64,000 nt of DNA from an uncultured Bacteroidota bacterium (GTDB lineage: Bacteria; Bacteroidota; Bacteroidia; AKYH767-A; OLB10): assembly GCA_903881665.1 (NCBI GenBank), contig CAIRUC010000125.1, positions 1 to 64,000 of the forward strand, written 5' to 3'. Numbering within the stretch: position 1 is the first letter of the stretch; the number at the start of each line of letters is the position of its first letter. The position numbers and the translations under genes were made by a program. The notes beneath the pieces were generated by a model. That model saw nothing but the letters and a program-made list of their open reading frames with translations. It ran no database searches and was not told the origin of the DNA. Positions 35,448-45,147 of this stretch are shown here, piece after piece.

Positions 35448-37339
35448 TGAAAAAAACATTTTTGCGCTTCTGTCTCTTGCTAATCCTATCGGGATTAACT
35501 TCACTTCAGGGTGCGGCTCAAAATGTTATTAATACCGATTCTTCAAATCAACATATCGATTATGTAGGTCGTATTCGTGAATTCGGAGATTTCCCAAAGC
35601 AGGCACGCTCGGTATTGCGCGACTTTTCAGTTACGGGCTATTATCGCTTTGTAACGAATTATCGCCATCTTGATGAGTCATATTCTCATTTGGCTTCAAC
35701 TCCGAATACCATTTTTGTTGGTGATGATAGTCAGATTCCTCAGTTATCATTAAACATTAGCGGCAGCGTTTCAAAAAAGACTTCGTTTGGTACCGATTTG
35801 TATATGTGGACGCCGCTTACTGGTGCCGGTCAGAAAGAAAATGTGAAAGGATTAAATCTTGGAGTAAGCTTATATGGAACATATGTTAATGATGCCGGTG
35901 AATTTACAGTTCGAACTGGTGGTATTAATTGGTACTCATTGTCGCCGTTTACTTTTCAAACCAATAAAGGATATGATCGCTATAGTATCTTCGAACGCAA
36001 CCCTTGGGATCCTGCTACTAAGAATGTAGATGATCGCTACGCTACTTTCTATAATTCAGGAGCGATTAACCAAGATGAGCGTTGGGGACAACAAGCGTTT
36101 CAAGGATTAATTCTCGAAGCAAAAAAATTAGCAAACGGTTTTTCGGGTGTGCTAATGTATGGTAAAACTCAATTGAATGGAGGGCTTTCTCCTTTGCCCA
36201 ACAATTCATACGGGGGTAAAATTAAAAAAGAATACGGGAAGAATTTTATTAGTTTCAACACTTTCAATAACACCAGCTATTATGACTCTACTCAAAAAGA
36301 ATTTTCAGGATTTAATATTGCAACCATCGAGTTTAAACAATTGCTTGGTAAATTTACGTTTAAAGGCGAAGTAGGAACAGGAAGAACATTTATTAAAGAT
36401 GTTTATAACGATTGGGGAGAATTGTTTTCTGTGAAAGCTTTAACCGAAATTGCTTCACTTGTTCCTGTTGAAATACATGTATATCGCATAAGTGACAAGG
36501 TCATAAATAACAGCGGATCATTTATAAATACTTCTAATGACCTTTCTGCTAATGATGTTACTTCGCTAGGCACGCAACCTGTTTTGCCTGCTGTAGCTAG
36601 CGCTATGGTACCTGTAGGGCAATTAACCAATAATCGTCAAGGAATAGATCTTAACGGACAAATAAATATCGGACGCGTAAAAACTTCTATTGGCTACACT
36701 ACTTCTGCCGAGCTCGAAAATATTTCTTCTTCGATCACATATAGTCATCCAATTAACAGTTTAGCGCTAGCGCATTTTTGGCGATGGGATTTTCCGAGTA
36801 ACGTAGGGCCCTATAACAACTTATCTAAGATCTATCGTTCAGTTTACGAAACTGTTCATATCACCCAAACCGATGCTTCAACTTTATTGCCAATCAGTAA
36901 AAAATATTTTAATAGCCTTGAGCTAAACATGAAATATAAAACATCGGTATTCGGCAAAGATTGCTATTTGTATTATCTAGGTCAATATAGTTCGGCTCAG
37001 CCGGAGGCCTCTGCTATTACTGTGTTTAACGAAAAAGCGTATTTGCGTACATATTATCATCAATTCGAAAGTTATATCAAGTTAACTCGTAGCATCGTTT
37101 GGTGTAGCTACCTTGGCTATGAACGAATTATTGCGAATTATAAAACAGAAACTGATGTAGTAACGAAACGCCCGAAAAATCAAACCGGAATCGGTATCGC
37201 AACTGGAGTTGATATTCGCATGAGTAAAAATGCTGGCTTGTATTTACGTCATCGTTGGATGAATTATAAAGATACTTCATTTCAAAAAGATCGATACAAT
37301 GGTTATGAATCAACAGTTGAAATAAAAATATTCTTTTAA
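35447..37339 (+). CDS. Unfamiliar outer-membrane barrel candidate 1
   Basis: A 630-aa protein with a signal peptide (ending GAAQ), then long runs of alternating strands ending in KIFF, the terminal Phe expected of outer-membrane barrels. There is no TonB box or plug, so it does not look like SusC. The N-terminal part starts IDYVGRIREFGDFP. Stop-start TAATG overlaps link it to both neighbours. It could be a porin or a surface scaffold for glucan handling. No family was recognised. Confidence 0.7.
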   Translation: MKKTFLRFCLLLILSGLTSLQGAAQNVINTDSSNQHIDYVGRIREFGDFPKQARSVLRDFSVTGYYRFVTNYRHLDESYSHLASTPNTIFVGDDSQIPQLSLNISGSVSKKTSFGTDLYMWTPLTGAGQKENVKGLNLGVSLYGTYVNDAGEFTVRTGGINWYSLSPFTFQTNKGYDRYSIFERNPWDPATKNVDDRYATFYNSGAINQDERWGQQAFQGLILEAKKLANGFSGVLMYGKTQLNGGLSPLPNNSYGGKIKKEYGKNFISFNTFNNTSYYDSTQKEFSGFNIATIEFKQLLGKFTFKGEVGTGRTFIKDVYNDWGELFSVKALTEIASLVPVEIHVYRISDKVINNSGSFINTSNDLSANDVTSLGTQPVLPAVASAMVPVGQLTNNRQGIDLNGQINIGRVKTSIGYTTSAELENISSSITYSHPINSLALAHFWRWDFPSNVGPYNNLSKIYRSVYETVHITQTDASTLLPISKKYFNSLELNMKYKTSVFGKDCYLYYLGQYSSAQPEASAITVFNEKAYLRTYYHQFESYIKLTRSIVWCSYLGYERIIANYKTETDVVTKRPKNQTGIGIATGVDIRMSKNAGLYLRHRWMNYKDTSFQKDRYNGYESTVEIKIFF

Positions 37340-39054
37340 TGATGAACTTGAAAAGAAGCTTTGCTTTACTGGCATCGGTTTTCATTCTGAATTCCGCAGT
37401 AGCACAGCAACAACGTATGGTTGATTTCGTGGGCGGAGCTAGATCCATCATGACTAATAATCAGTTATTAGTGCGCGACTCGCTTGCTGATACTTCTACC
37501 GTTAAAAGAAATACAGGAGGTTATGCTTTAATCGATTTAGGAGTGAATATTCGCCCGAATAGCACGACAGAAATTTTAGGAACTTTCCGTATCCGTAACA
37601 ATTACGGAGGATTTTGGGGCGCCGGTGTTACTGTTGATGTACGTGAATTATGGTTGAAAGGTATTATAGGAAATATCGTACGTTATCAAGTAGGAGATTT
37701 GAATCTTAAACAAACGCCGTTTACGTTTTATAATCATCATGCCGATAGATTTGATTCGTTGCCTTCGATTTTCTCCTTACAAAATGACATCGTTCGTTAC
37801 GAACATTTTTATTCAAATAATACATGGCGTTCGCAAGGTGCCAATGTTAATTTCGGATTTTCTTTCTCTAGAGGGCTTGAAGAAATAAATTTTAATGCTT
37901 ATACTACTCGTTTAAAAGCTTCTAACTTCAGCACGATTCCCGATCGTTTATTTTCTGGAGCTACCGTTAACGTTGTTCAAAGCAATCATTTCGAAATAAA
38001 TTACAATTTGGCAACTGTATTCGACGTAAAAGGAACGGCCACCGCTACTAATAATTTTCATAATACCGTAAATACGTTCAACACTTCTTACGGAGCAACT
38101 ATTGGCGCCTTTGATTGGAAAATCAGCGGTGAAGCTGGCGAAAGTAATTATGCTTACAGCGAAGCCCCTGATACAGCAGACCTCATTGATTACTTCATTT
38201 ATGTGAAAGGTGAAATCAATTGGAAAGCCAAACATCTTTCTATCAACGGGGGATATTTAAATGTAGGTCCCGATTTCAGAAGTATTGGTGCGCAAAGTAA
38301 AGACGTGAATTATTCGGCGCTTACAAATTATTATGAGCGTTATACCAATAGTCAAAGTCTTCGTCCTTATAGCTTATATGATTTGCTGAATAATGATGCT
38401 ATTTATAATACCGAGATTTCGACTGAAACTGCACACATTGATGCAAGCGTGAATAATGTGATGCCTTATGGTATCGCCACTTTCAACCGAGTAGGGGGAT
38501 TTGTAGGCTTGAATTATTCTCATCCAAACGGATTTTATATAACAGCAACACATTTTAAGTTAAATGAAATCAGAGGACAAGGAACTACCAGTTTAAAAGA
38601 TTTTACTTCTACCGAATTGAATGCATGTGTAGAGGTGAATAAATTTTTGAACTTAAAGAACACGATTAAAGTGCAAGGTGGATCTACGTATATGACAAGT
38701 GTCCGTATAGGAAATATTTCTTTAGAAGATGTGGATTTAAAAACTACAAAACACCAAGTAGGAGCAGAAGTTGAAGTATCGAAAGGATTGGATCTTCTTT
38801 TCGGTATAGTGAGTTTGAGTTCAAAAGGAAATGAGTTCATCGCCGAACGAAACATTTACACTGTTGCCGATTATTTCAACAAAGTAGAATACAAATTGAA
38901 TCAATCATTTACTGCTTACGGTATCCGTTATCGCTTCGATAGTAAAATTTATATCTGCGGATTATTCCAGCATACGAAGTATGCCGATGGCTTCCATACA
39001 AATGTTGACTATGCCGTTGACCAATTCAGTCTCATCTATAACATGACCTTTTAA
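37339..39054 (+). CDS. Unfamiliar outer-membrane barrel candidate 2
   Basis: A 571-aa protein with a signal peptide (ending SAVAQQ) and strands to the last residues LIYNMTF, again ending in Phe. The LWLKGIIGNIVRYQVGDLNLKQTPFTFY segment is distinctive but unassigned. It starts in a TAATGATG junction on the previous stop. As with the preceding gene there is no plug domain, and the two are similar in size but not obviously homologous by eye. Confidence 0.7.
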   Translation: MMNLKRSFALLASVFILNSAVAQQQRMVDFVGGARSIMTNNQLLVRDSLADTSTVKRNTGGYALIDLGVNIRPNSTTEILGTFRIRNNYGGFWGAGVTVDVRELWLKGIIGNIVRYQVGDLNLKQTPFTFYNHHADRFDSLPSIFSLQNDIVRYEHFYSNNTWRSQGANVNFGFSFSRGLEEINFNAYTTRLKASNFSTIPDRLFSGATVNVVQSNHFEINYNLATVFDVKGTATATNNFHNTVNTFNTSYGATIGAFDWKISGEAGESNYAYSEAPDTADLIDYFIYVKGEINWKAKHLSINGGYLNVGPDFRSIGAQSKDVNYSALTNYYERYTNSQSLRPYSLYDLLNNDAIYNTEISTETAHIDASVNNVMPYGIATFNRVGGFVGLNYSHPNGFYITATHFKLNEIRGQGTTSLKDFTSTELNACVEVNKFLNLKNTIKVQGGSTYMTSVRIGNISLEDVDLKTTKHQVGAEVEVSKGLDLLFGIVSLSSKGNEFIAERNIYTVADYFNKVEYKLNQSFTAYGIRYRFDSKIYICGLFQHTKYADGFHTNVDYAVDQFSLIYNMTF

Positions 39055-39056
39055 TC

Positions 39057-40058
39057 ATGAAAAAATATTTCTTCCTTGTTTTCATTACTTTATCTCTTAC
39101 TGCTTGTCGGAAAGAAAAGGATACGTATGAAGGTGTGAGTATACAAGAGCTCTATAGTGATTTTTTATTGCTCGATAATTTTAAGGTAGATAAAGATAGC
39201 GTCGATTTCGCCAATGGCGAGAATGCTACTTTTTCGGCGAAGTTTAATAAACCCGTTAATTGGACTATCACTATAACAGGACAAACTTCGAAAGCCAGGA
39301 AAATCATCACTGGTCAGTCGAAGACGATCGATATCAGTAACGGAAAATGGAATGGTTCTACTACCGACTTCCCTATGTTCACAAAAGAACATTGCGTTGC
39401 GCTGCTAAAAATTGAAAATGTGGTGGATTCTTTCACAGTATCAACGAATATAAAAACTTTGAAAGTGAATCCAGGATTTGTTATAGCCGATTTCGAAAAC
39501 GGATTTAATCCAGCATGGACAAAATTTGTGCAGTCGGGAGCCAACATGGACTTCAATATAAAATCTGATTCACTTTGTCCGCAAGGCGCGAAATATTTGA
39601 AGATGGCGGGTACCGTAAACTGGGATTATCTTATTGGATTAATCGATTTTCCTGCAACTGCTTATGGCACTGCTAAAACCTTCCCTTTAAATACTAACCC
39701 AGATAACGTTTATTTCAACTGCTTAATATACGGCGTACCGAATACGAATGAGTCTATTATATTATTTCAATTCAAAGAAGACGAAGACGGCAACGGAACT
39801 TATAACAATGCAACTACCGACGATCAATACGATTATCAAATTACAGTGAATTGGAGTGGATGGAAATTGATTAGTATTAAATACAGCGACTTAGTAAGCT
39901 TAAGCAACGGACAGCCTACAACACCGCATGGCAATAGCATTCACAACCCCAATAAACTTGCGAAAATCTCAATGCTTCATTTAGCAAATCCTTCAAATGG
40001 TTTTGCAAGTAGCAAACTTGATTATATCATCTTCACCGATGCGCCACTAGAACCATAA
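39057..40058 (+). CDS. Surface lipoprotein with jelly-roll-like C-terminal domain
   Basis: A 333-aa lipoprotein (lipobox SLTAC). Residues 40-140 look like an Ig-like domain. The rest has ADFENGFNPAWTKF, QFKEDEDGNGTY and SGWKLISIKYSDLV, which recall CBM11-like or galactose-binding jelly rolls. It is in the place where a SusD/SusE-type binding protein might be expected. Start 2 bp after the previous stop, and the next ATG overlaps its stop. Glucan binding is inferred. Confidence 0.7.
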   Translation: MKKYFFLVFITLSLTACRKEKDTYEGVSIQELYSDFLLLDNFKVDKDSVDFANGENATFSAKFNKPVNWTITITGQTSKARKIITGQSKTIDISNGKWNGSTTDFPMFTKEHCVALLKIENVVDSFTVSTNIKTLKVNPGFVIADFENGFNPAWTKFVQSGANMDFNIKSDSLCPQGAKYLKMAGTVNWDYLIGLIDFPATAYGTAKTFPLNTNPDNVYFNCLIYGVPNTNESIILFQFKEDEDGNGTYNNATTDDQYDYQITVNWSGWKLISIKYSDLVSLSNGQPTTPHGNSIHNPNKLAKISMLHLANPSNGFASSKLDYIIFTDAPLEP

Positions 40059-40705
40059 TGAATAAACGTTTCTTCATCGGACTCTTCTTCTGTGCTACCA
40101 TTACTCAATGTGTGGCGCAAGAGAATTCTTTTATTCATGTGAAACATCAAGGTCTTTATGAAAAAGATCGTGATGGCGATTCGCTTGCAGTAAATGGATT
40201 TAAACAAGTCCAAATTTTTGATGAAGACATGGGCTCGGAAGTTTGGGCCTCGCCTGAAACGAATTGCGTGACGATGAGCAAAGAAAAATCGGTGGTATTA
40301 AAAGGACAAAATTCATTGCATGTGAAGTGGGATAAAATCACAGGAGGATGCAAATGGATTGGTATCGGTTTTGGCTGGAATGAATGGTTAGCGAAAGACA
40401 TGACTGGATTAATCGATCAAGCATCGGTACAATTAAAAGTTCGTGCCGTAAAAGGCTCCTTCGCTAATTTCCCTGTAGCCTTTGCCTTCGAAGACTATAC
40501 CGGCGTACAGTCGTTCTGCGGATTCCAAGTAAAGCAAGCATCGGGTTTATTTAATGATAAATCGTGGACCACATTAACTATTCCGCTAAAAGACTTTTCG
40601 TTCATTGCTAACGGTGCGGATATGGGAAAAATAAAACAATTCGTTATTCAATTAGAAGCGGATGGCGAAGTATATATTGATGATATTCGAATAGTAAAGA
40701 ATTAA
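40058..40705 (+). CDS. Secreted carbohydrate-binding-like protein
   Basis: A 215-aa protein with a signal peptide (ending CVAQ) and one domain, with FDEDMGSEVWASP, KGQNSLHVKWDKI, KSWTTLTIPLKDFSF and VYIDDIRIVKN. This is the edge pattern of jelly-roll binding modules such as CBM11 or CBM30. Encoded 7 bp before the GH3 gene. Exact ligand unknown. Confidence 0.65.
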   Translation: MNKRFFIGLFFCATITQCVAQENSFIHVKHQGLYEKDRDGDSLAVNGFKQVQIFDEDMGSEVWASPETNCVTMSKEKSVVLKGQNSLHVKWDKITGGCKWIGIGFGWNEWLAKDMTGLIDQASVQLKVRAVKGSFANFPVAFAFEDYTGVQSFCGFQVKQASGLFNDKSWTTLTIPLKDFSFIANGADMGKIKQFVIQLEADGEVYIDDIRIVKN

Positions 40706-40712
40706 GTTAAAC

Positions 40713-42956
40713 ATGAGAAAAATATCGCTCCTTTTTTTTGCTATTTTATTCTTTGGTCAAACGTTGGCTCAAAAAGTCAATGGCATTGACATTGATGCGC
40801 TCATCAGCAAAATGACGGTAGAAGAAAAGGCGGGGCAAATGACGCAAATTGATTTAGGTGTTATTGCTGTTGGTGATATTTGTAATCTAAAAAACCCTCA
40901 ACAACTCGATAAGGTTAAATTAAAGCGCGCACTATCTGATTATAAAGTAGGATCAGTTTTAAATGTTGGTTGTGGCAGTGGAACTATTGCTGTTGACAAT
41001 TGGCGTTCGATCATTTCCGGCATTCATGCTGCTAATACTTCGTATAATAATGAAGTTCCTGTTATATATGGCGTTGATGCTATTCATGGCGCTAATTATT
41101 CGATGGGAGCTACTTTATTTCCACAAGAAATAGGACAAGCTGCGACATGGAATCCATCGCTAATACAACAATTGAATGCAGTAACAGCGTATGAAACACG
41201 CGCAAACGGAATACCTTGGAATTTTTCACCTGTACTCGATATCGGGCGACAGCCTTTATGGTCGAGGTTCTTCGAGACTTATGGCGAAGATGTGACGTTA
41301 GCATCAAGCATGGCGAAAGCAGCCATTATTGGTATGCAAGGAAATGATGTGAATAACGCTACCCATGTAGCAGGTTGCATGAAGCATTTCTTAGGATACA
41401 GTTTCCCTTTAAGCGGACATGATCGCACACCTGCGTGGATAAGCGATCGAGAATTAAGAGAATATTTCGTGCCCACATTTCAAACGGCTATTAACGCTGG
41501 GGCTAAAACAATCATGATTAATTCGGGAGAAATTAATGGCACTCCCGTTCATGCGAATTATGATATCTTAACTACTTTGCTTCGCAATGAACTCGGATTT
41601 AAAGGTGTTGCTGTTACCGATTGGGAAGACATCTATAAGCTGGTAAATGTTCATCATGTAGCTGCTACCAAGAAGGAATCAGTTAAAATGGCTATCATGG
41701 CGGGTATCGACATGAGCATGACACCTAACGACTACGAATATACCGATTGCTTAATTGCGCTCATCAAAGAAGGAAGTATTCCAATGTCGCGTATAGACGC
41801 ATCCGTTCGACGAATTCTTATACTAAAAGCAGAACTCGGATTGTTTAAAAACACTATTTACCCTGCTTCACAGTATACTAATTTTGGAAGTAAAGAAAAT
41901 AGCGCTTTAAGTTACCGCATCGCTGGCGAGTCTATTACCTTATTGAAAAATGATAATAGCGTATTACCGTTAAGCAACGAAGGACAAAAAATTCTTGTTT
42001 GTGGACCGGCGGCTCAATCGCTAAATCTATTAAACGGAGCATGGACGCATACATGGCAAGGTGTTGATGATCGTTTCAATACAAAAGGGAAACTAACCAT
42101 CTATGAGGCGTTGAAACAAAACATGCCTAACAACATGTTAGAATATGCGAAAGGTGCTTCATTAGATTCGCTGGTTGATATATCAGATTGCATTAACAAA
42201 GCACTTACTGCCGACAAAATAATTGTTTGCCTAGGAGAAAAGCCTTCCACTGAAATTCCGGGTAACATTAATGACTTATCATTAACCTCGGCGCAACAAG
42301 AATTAGTAAATGCCTTACTCGAATTAAAAAAACCGATTATTTTGGTTTGCTGTTTTAATCGTCCTCAAATAATTCATTCCATCAGCAAAAATGTAGACGC
42401 CATAATTTACGGTTACCTACCGGGCGATGAAGGCGGAAGGGCGATTGCTGATGTTATCAATGGAAAAATTAATCCGTCAGGGAAATTACCATTCACCTAT
42501 CCTTCAGCAGTAAATGCCTTTATGCATTACGACCATAAATCATCAGAAGAATTAGATATCGACTTTTCAAACAATGCTTATCGTCCCGAATTTGATTTTG
42601 GCTATGGATTATCATATAGCACATTTGCTTATTCGAATTTTAGCGTTTCTAATGACACCCTATTAACCTATGATTCATTAATGGTATCGGTGCTTGTAAA
42701 AAACACAAGTGCGTTTCAAGGGGCTGAAACAGTACAATTATACTACCACGATCAAGTCGCATCGATTACTCCTTCGGTAAAGAAATTATTAGCTTTTAAG
42801 AAGATTTCATTGCAAGCAGGAGAATCGCAAAGAGTAGAATTTACGATTCGTGCAGCTGATCTTTCATTTATTAATAAGTCGTTGCAGCGCGTCACCGAAC
42901 CCGGCATGTTTGATCTTCTGCTTGCCAATTTCAAAACATCATTCTATGTCGATTAG
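40713..42956 (+). CDS. GH3 beta-glucosidase
   Basis: Secreted exo-acting enzyme of 747 aa. Signal peptide (ending TLAQ); the GH3 N-terminal barrel has IYGVDAIHGANYSMGATLFPQEIG, KHFLGY and GFKGVAVTDWED (nucleophile Asp near residue 303). The second alpha/beta domain has the acid/base region around PSTEIPGNINDLSL, and a fibronectin type III-like domain ends it. It would split short beta-glucans to glucose in the periplasm. The GH16 start lies 11 bp inside its 3' end. Confidence 0.93.
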   Translation: MRKISLLFFAILFFGQTLAQKVNGIDIDALISKMTVEEKAGQMTQIDLGVIAVGDICNLKNPQQLDKVKLKRALSDYKVGSVLNVGCGSGTIAVDNWRSIISGIHAANTSYNNEVPVIYGVDAIHGANYSMGATLFPQEIGQAATWNPSLIQQLNAVTAYETRANGIPWNFSPVLDIGRQPLWSRFFETYGEDVTLASSMAKAAIIGMQGNDVNNATHVAGCMKHFLGYSFPLSGHDRTPAWISDRELREYFVPTFQTAINAGAKTIMINSGEINGTPVHANYDILTTLLRNELGFKGVAVTDWEDIYKLVNVHHVAATKKESVKMAIMAGIDMSMTPNDYEYTDCLIALIKEGSIPMSRIDASVRRILILKAELGLFKNTIYPASQYTNFGSKENSALSYRIAGESITLLKNDNSVLPLSNEGQKILVCGPAAQSLNLLNGAWTHTWQGVDDRFNTKGKLTIYEALKQNMPNNMLEYAKGASLDSLVDISDCINKALTADKIIVCLGEKPSTEIPGNINDLSLTSAQQELVNALLELKKPIILVCCFNRPQIIHSISKNVDAIIYGYLPGDEGGRAIADVINGKINPSGKLPFTYPSAVNAFMHYDHKSSEELDIDFSNNAYRPEFDFGYGLSYSTFAYSNFSVSNDTLLTYDSLMVSVLVKNTSAFQGAETVQLYYHDQVASITPSVKKLLAFKKISLQAGESQRVEFTIRAADLSFINKSLQRVTEPGMFDLLLANFKTSFYVD

Positions 42957-43785
42957 CAATTTAACCCGATGGTTGTTAGCCTTAAGCGCAGGACTATTGT
43001 TTTCATGTAAACAATCAGACCCTCCAACCCCCAATACTTCGGAGAAAGGAGATTTTTCATTCTCTGGTTACGATTGGAAATACAAAAACAGTAGTGGAAA
43101 TCAAGTAGGTCCCGGCCCGAATTTATTTTCATCGAGTAGCGACAATATTTGGTTAGATCAAGATAGTATGTTGCATTTAAAAATCACGAAGCGCAACGGT
43201 CTTTGGTATTGCAGTGAAGTAATTTCTACAAAAGAATTCGGTTACGGCACGTTCATCTTCACTACACAAAGTGACTTAACAACACTAAATGAAAAATCAA
43301 TTTTCGGATTATTTTCATGGAACGACTATTCTTTCTATAATCAAGGAAATAGCGAAGTAGATATTGAATTTGCGCGATGGAACAATGCCAATGATTCGTT
43401 ACTATTAACGTATAGTGTTCAGCCCGTTTGGTTCGATAATGCCTCTCCTTATGCCGAACGTACGCGTAGGCCGCAAATGCAAGTAAATAAATTAAAAACG
43501 ACAAGTACACATGTCTTTCGTTGGACACCGGACTCCGTCACGTGGAAATCATACGAAGGAAGTAATTATCCTGGAATCAATTTGCTCGCTTCATGGGCAT
43601 TCGATAAAACGAATCCTGCACGAACAAAAATCGAAGGGGGAATTACTTCTGCACCGATTATTATTCCTGCACCAGACGACAGCACTAATGTCCGTTTAAA
43701 CCTATGGTTATTAAACGGACAAGCGCCGAGCAACGGAACTGAATCGGAAGTAGTGATTAAATCATTCCGTTACATTCCCCTTTAA
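42946..43785 (+). CDS. GH16-like beta-glucanase lipoprotein
   Basis: From ATG 42946 the protein is 279 aa, with a lipobox (GLLFSC) that suggests outer-membrane anchoring. The concanavalin-like core has YGTFIFTTQSDL, then SEVDIEFARW, which carries the GH16 E-x-D-x-E catalytic motif near residues 137-141. The longer ORF-track start lies inside GH3 and is rejected. Likely cuts beta-1,3 or mixed-linkage glucans; some GH16 subfamilies have other substrates. Confidence 0.85.
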   Translation: MSISNLTRWLLALSAGLLFSCKQSDPPTPNTSEKGDFSFSGYDWKYKNSSGNQVGPGPNLFSSSSDNIWLDQDSMLHLKITKRNGLWYCSEVISTKEFGYGTFIFTTQSDLTTLNEKSIFGLFSWNDYSFYNQGNSEVDIEFARWNNANDSLLLTYSVQPVWFDNASPYAERTRRPQMQVNKLKTTSTHVFRWTPDSVTWKSYEGSNYPGINLLASWAFDKTNPARTKIEGGITSAPIIIPAPDDSTNVRLNLWLLNGQAPSNGTESEVVIKSFRYIPL

Positions 43786-43818
43786 AAACACCCTATAACA
43801 GAAACTTAAATAAATCCG

Positions 43819-45117
43819 ATGAAAAAACTATTACTCATTCTACTCATTAGTTTAGGATGGTCGATTGGCCAAGCACAAAATGTAAATGTGACATTTCAAG
43901 TACACAGTCCAGATTCAACACCAGTTTATGTATTTGGAAGTTGGAGCAACTGGACGAACTGGCCCGGCGATTTAATGACAGACATTGGCAATGGATATTA
44001 TATAAAGTCGTTATCCATTCCGGCAAGTGCTACGCATGAATTTTTATTTGTAAATGGTGTTGGTTCAACAAAAGAAATTTTAGATCCTACATGGCCTTGC
44101 ACAAATGGCAATGGACAATACACCAATCGTGTATTAACACTTGGCGCTACCGACACAACGGTTTGCAATGACTGGCAATCGTGTAATACCTGTTCGGCAC
44201 CAGCAAGTAATGTAGCAGTAACTTTTCAAGTATTTCAACCTGACTCAACACCAGTTTATGTTTTCGGAAGTTGGAGTGGATGGCAAAACTGGCCTGGCGA
44301 TTTAATGTCATCGATTGGCAACGGATATTATGCTACTACATTGTATTTACCATCGAGCACGGTGTACGAATATCTTTATACTAACGGTGTTGGACCTACG
44401 AAAGAAGTATTAGATCCTGCTTGGCCTTGCACAAATGGCAATGGACAATACACCAATCGTGTGCTAACATTAGGCAGTGCCGACACTTCAGTTTGCAATG
44501 TATGGAAATCATGTAACACTTGTGCGGTAGCGTCAACAACAGTAAATATAACATTTAGAGTACAGAGCCCTGATTCATTGCCGGTGTTTTTATTCGGCAA
44601 TTGGAGCAATTGGAGCAATTGGCCTGGAGACTTAATGACACCTGTTTCTGGAAATACGTATGAAGTAACATTACCCTTAACCTCATCGACGCCCTATGAA
44701 TATTTATTTGTTAATGGAAATGGCCCTACCAAAGAAATATTAAATCCTGCGTGGAGTTGTACTAATGGAAATTCACAATACACCAACCGTGTATTTATTC
44801 CGGGAGGAAGTGATACAACGATTTGTGCAATATGGTCAACATGTAGCAACTGTTCAACATCAGGAATTACAAGCATCAACAACAATGATGTAAAAGTAAT
44901 CGTGAATAAAAAAGGAATTCGCTTTACGAGTTCGCAATATAGTGAAACCGCTTCGCTGCAAATTTTCGACGTTGCTGGAAGATGTATTTACAAGCAAGAA
45001 AAGCCGGTAGCTATCAACAACACAATTCCAATATCACTAAAAACGGGAGAAATGTATCTCATACGTTGCAATATCAATGGCGAACCGGCAACATTTAAAG
45101 CCATCATCACCGAATAA
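43819..45117 (+). CDS. T9SS-exported protein with three B-type binding modules
   Basis: A 432-aa protein with a signal peptide (ending GQAQ), followed by three copies of a roughly 105-aa module (residues about 20-124, 131-234, 241-345) and a T9SS-type C-terminal domain. Each module reads VTFQVxxPDSTPVYVFGSWSxW, NWPGDLM, YEYLFVNG, then CTNGNxQYTNRV and a terminal CxxC pair. The FGSWS pattern suggests an E-set/CBM48- or CBM20-like fold. No catalytic domain. It is probably a surface or secreted glycan-binding protein. Confidence 0.82.
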   Translation: MKKLLLILLISLGWSIGQAQNVNVTFQVHSPDSTPVYVFGSWSNWTNWPGDLMTDIGNGYYIKSLSIPASATHEFLFVNGVGSTKEILDPTWPCTNGNGQYTNRVLTLGATDTTVCNDWQSCNTCSAPASNVAVTFQVFQPDSTPVYVFGSWSGWQNWPGDLMSSIGNGYYATTLYLPSSTVYEYLYTNGVGPTKEVLDPAWPCTNGNGQYTNRVLTLGSADTSVCNVWKSCNTCAVASTTVNITFRVQSPDSLPVFLFGNWSNWSNWPGDLMTPVSGNTYEVTLPLTSSTPYEYLFVNGNGPTKEILNPAWSCTNGNSQYTNRVFIPGGSDTTICAIWSTCSNCSTSGITSINNNDVKVIVNKKGIRFTSSQYSETASLQIFDVAGRCIYKQEKPVAINNTIPISLKTGEMYLIRCNINGEPATFKAIITE

Positions 45118-45147
45118 ACTTAAAAACACCTAAATAACTAAAATCAA

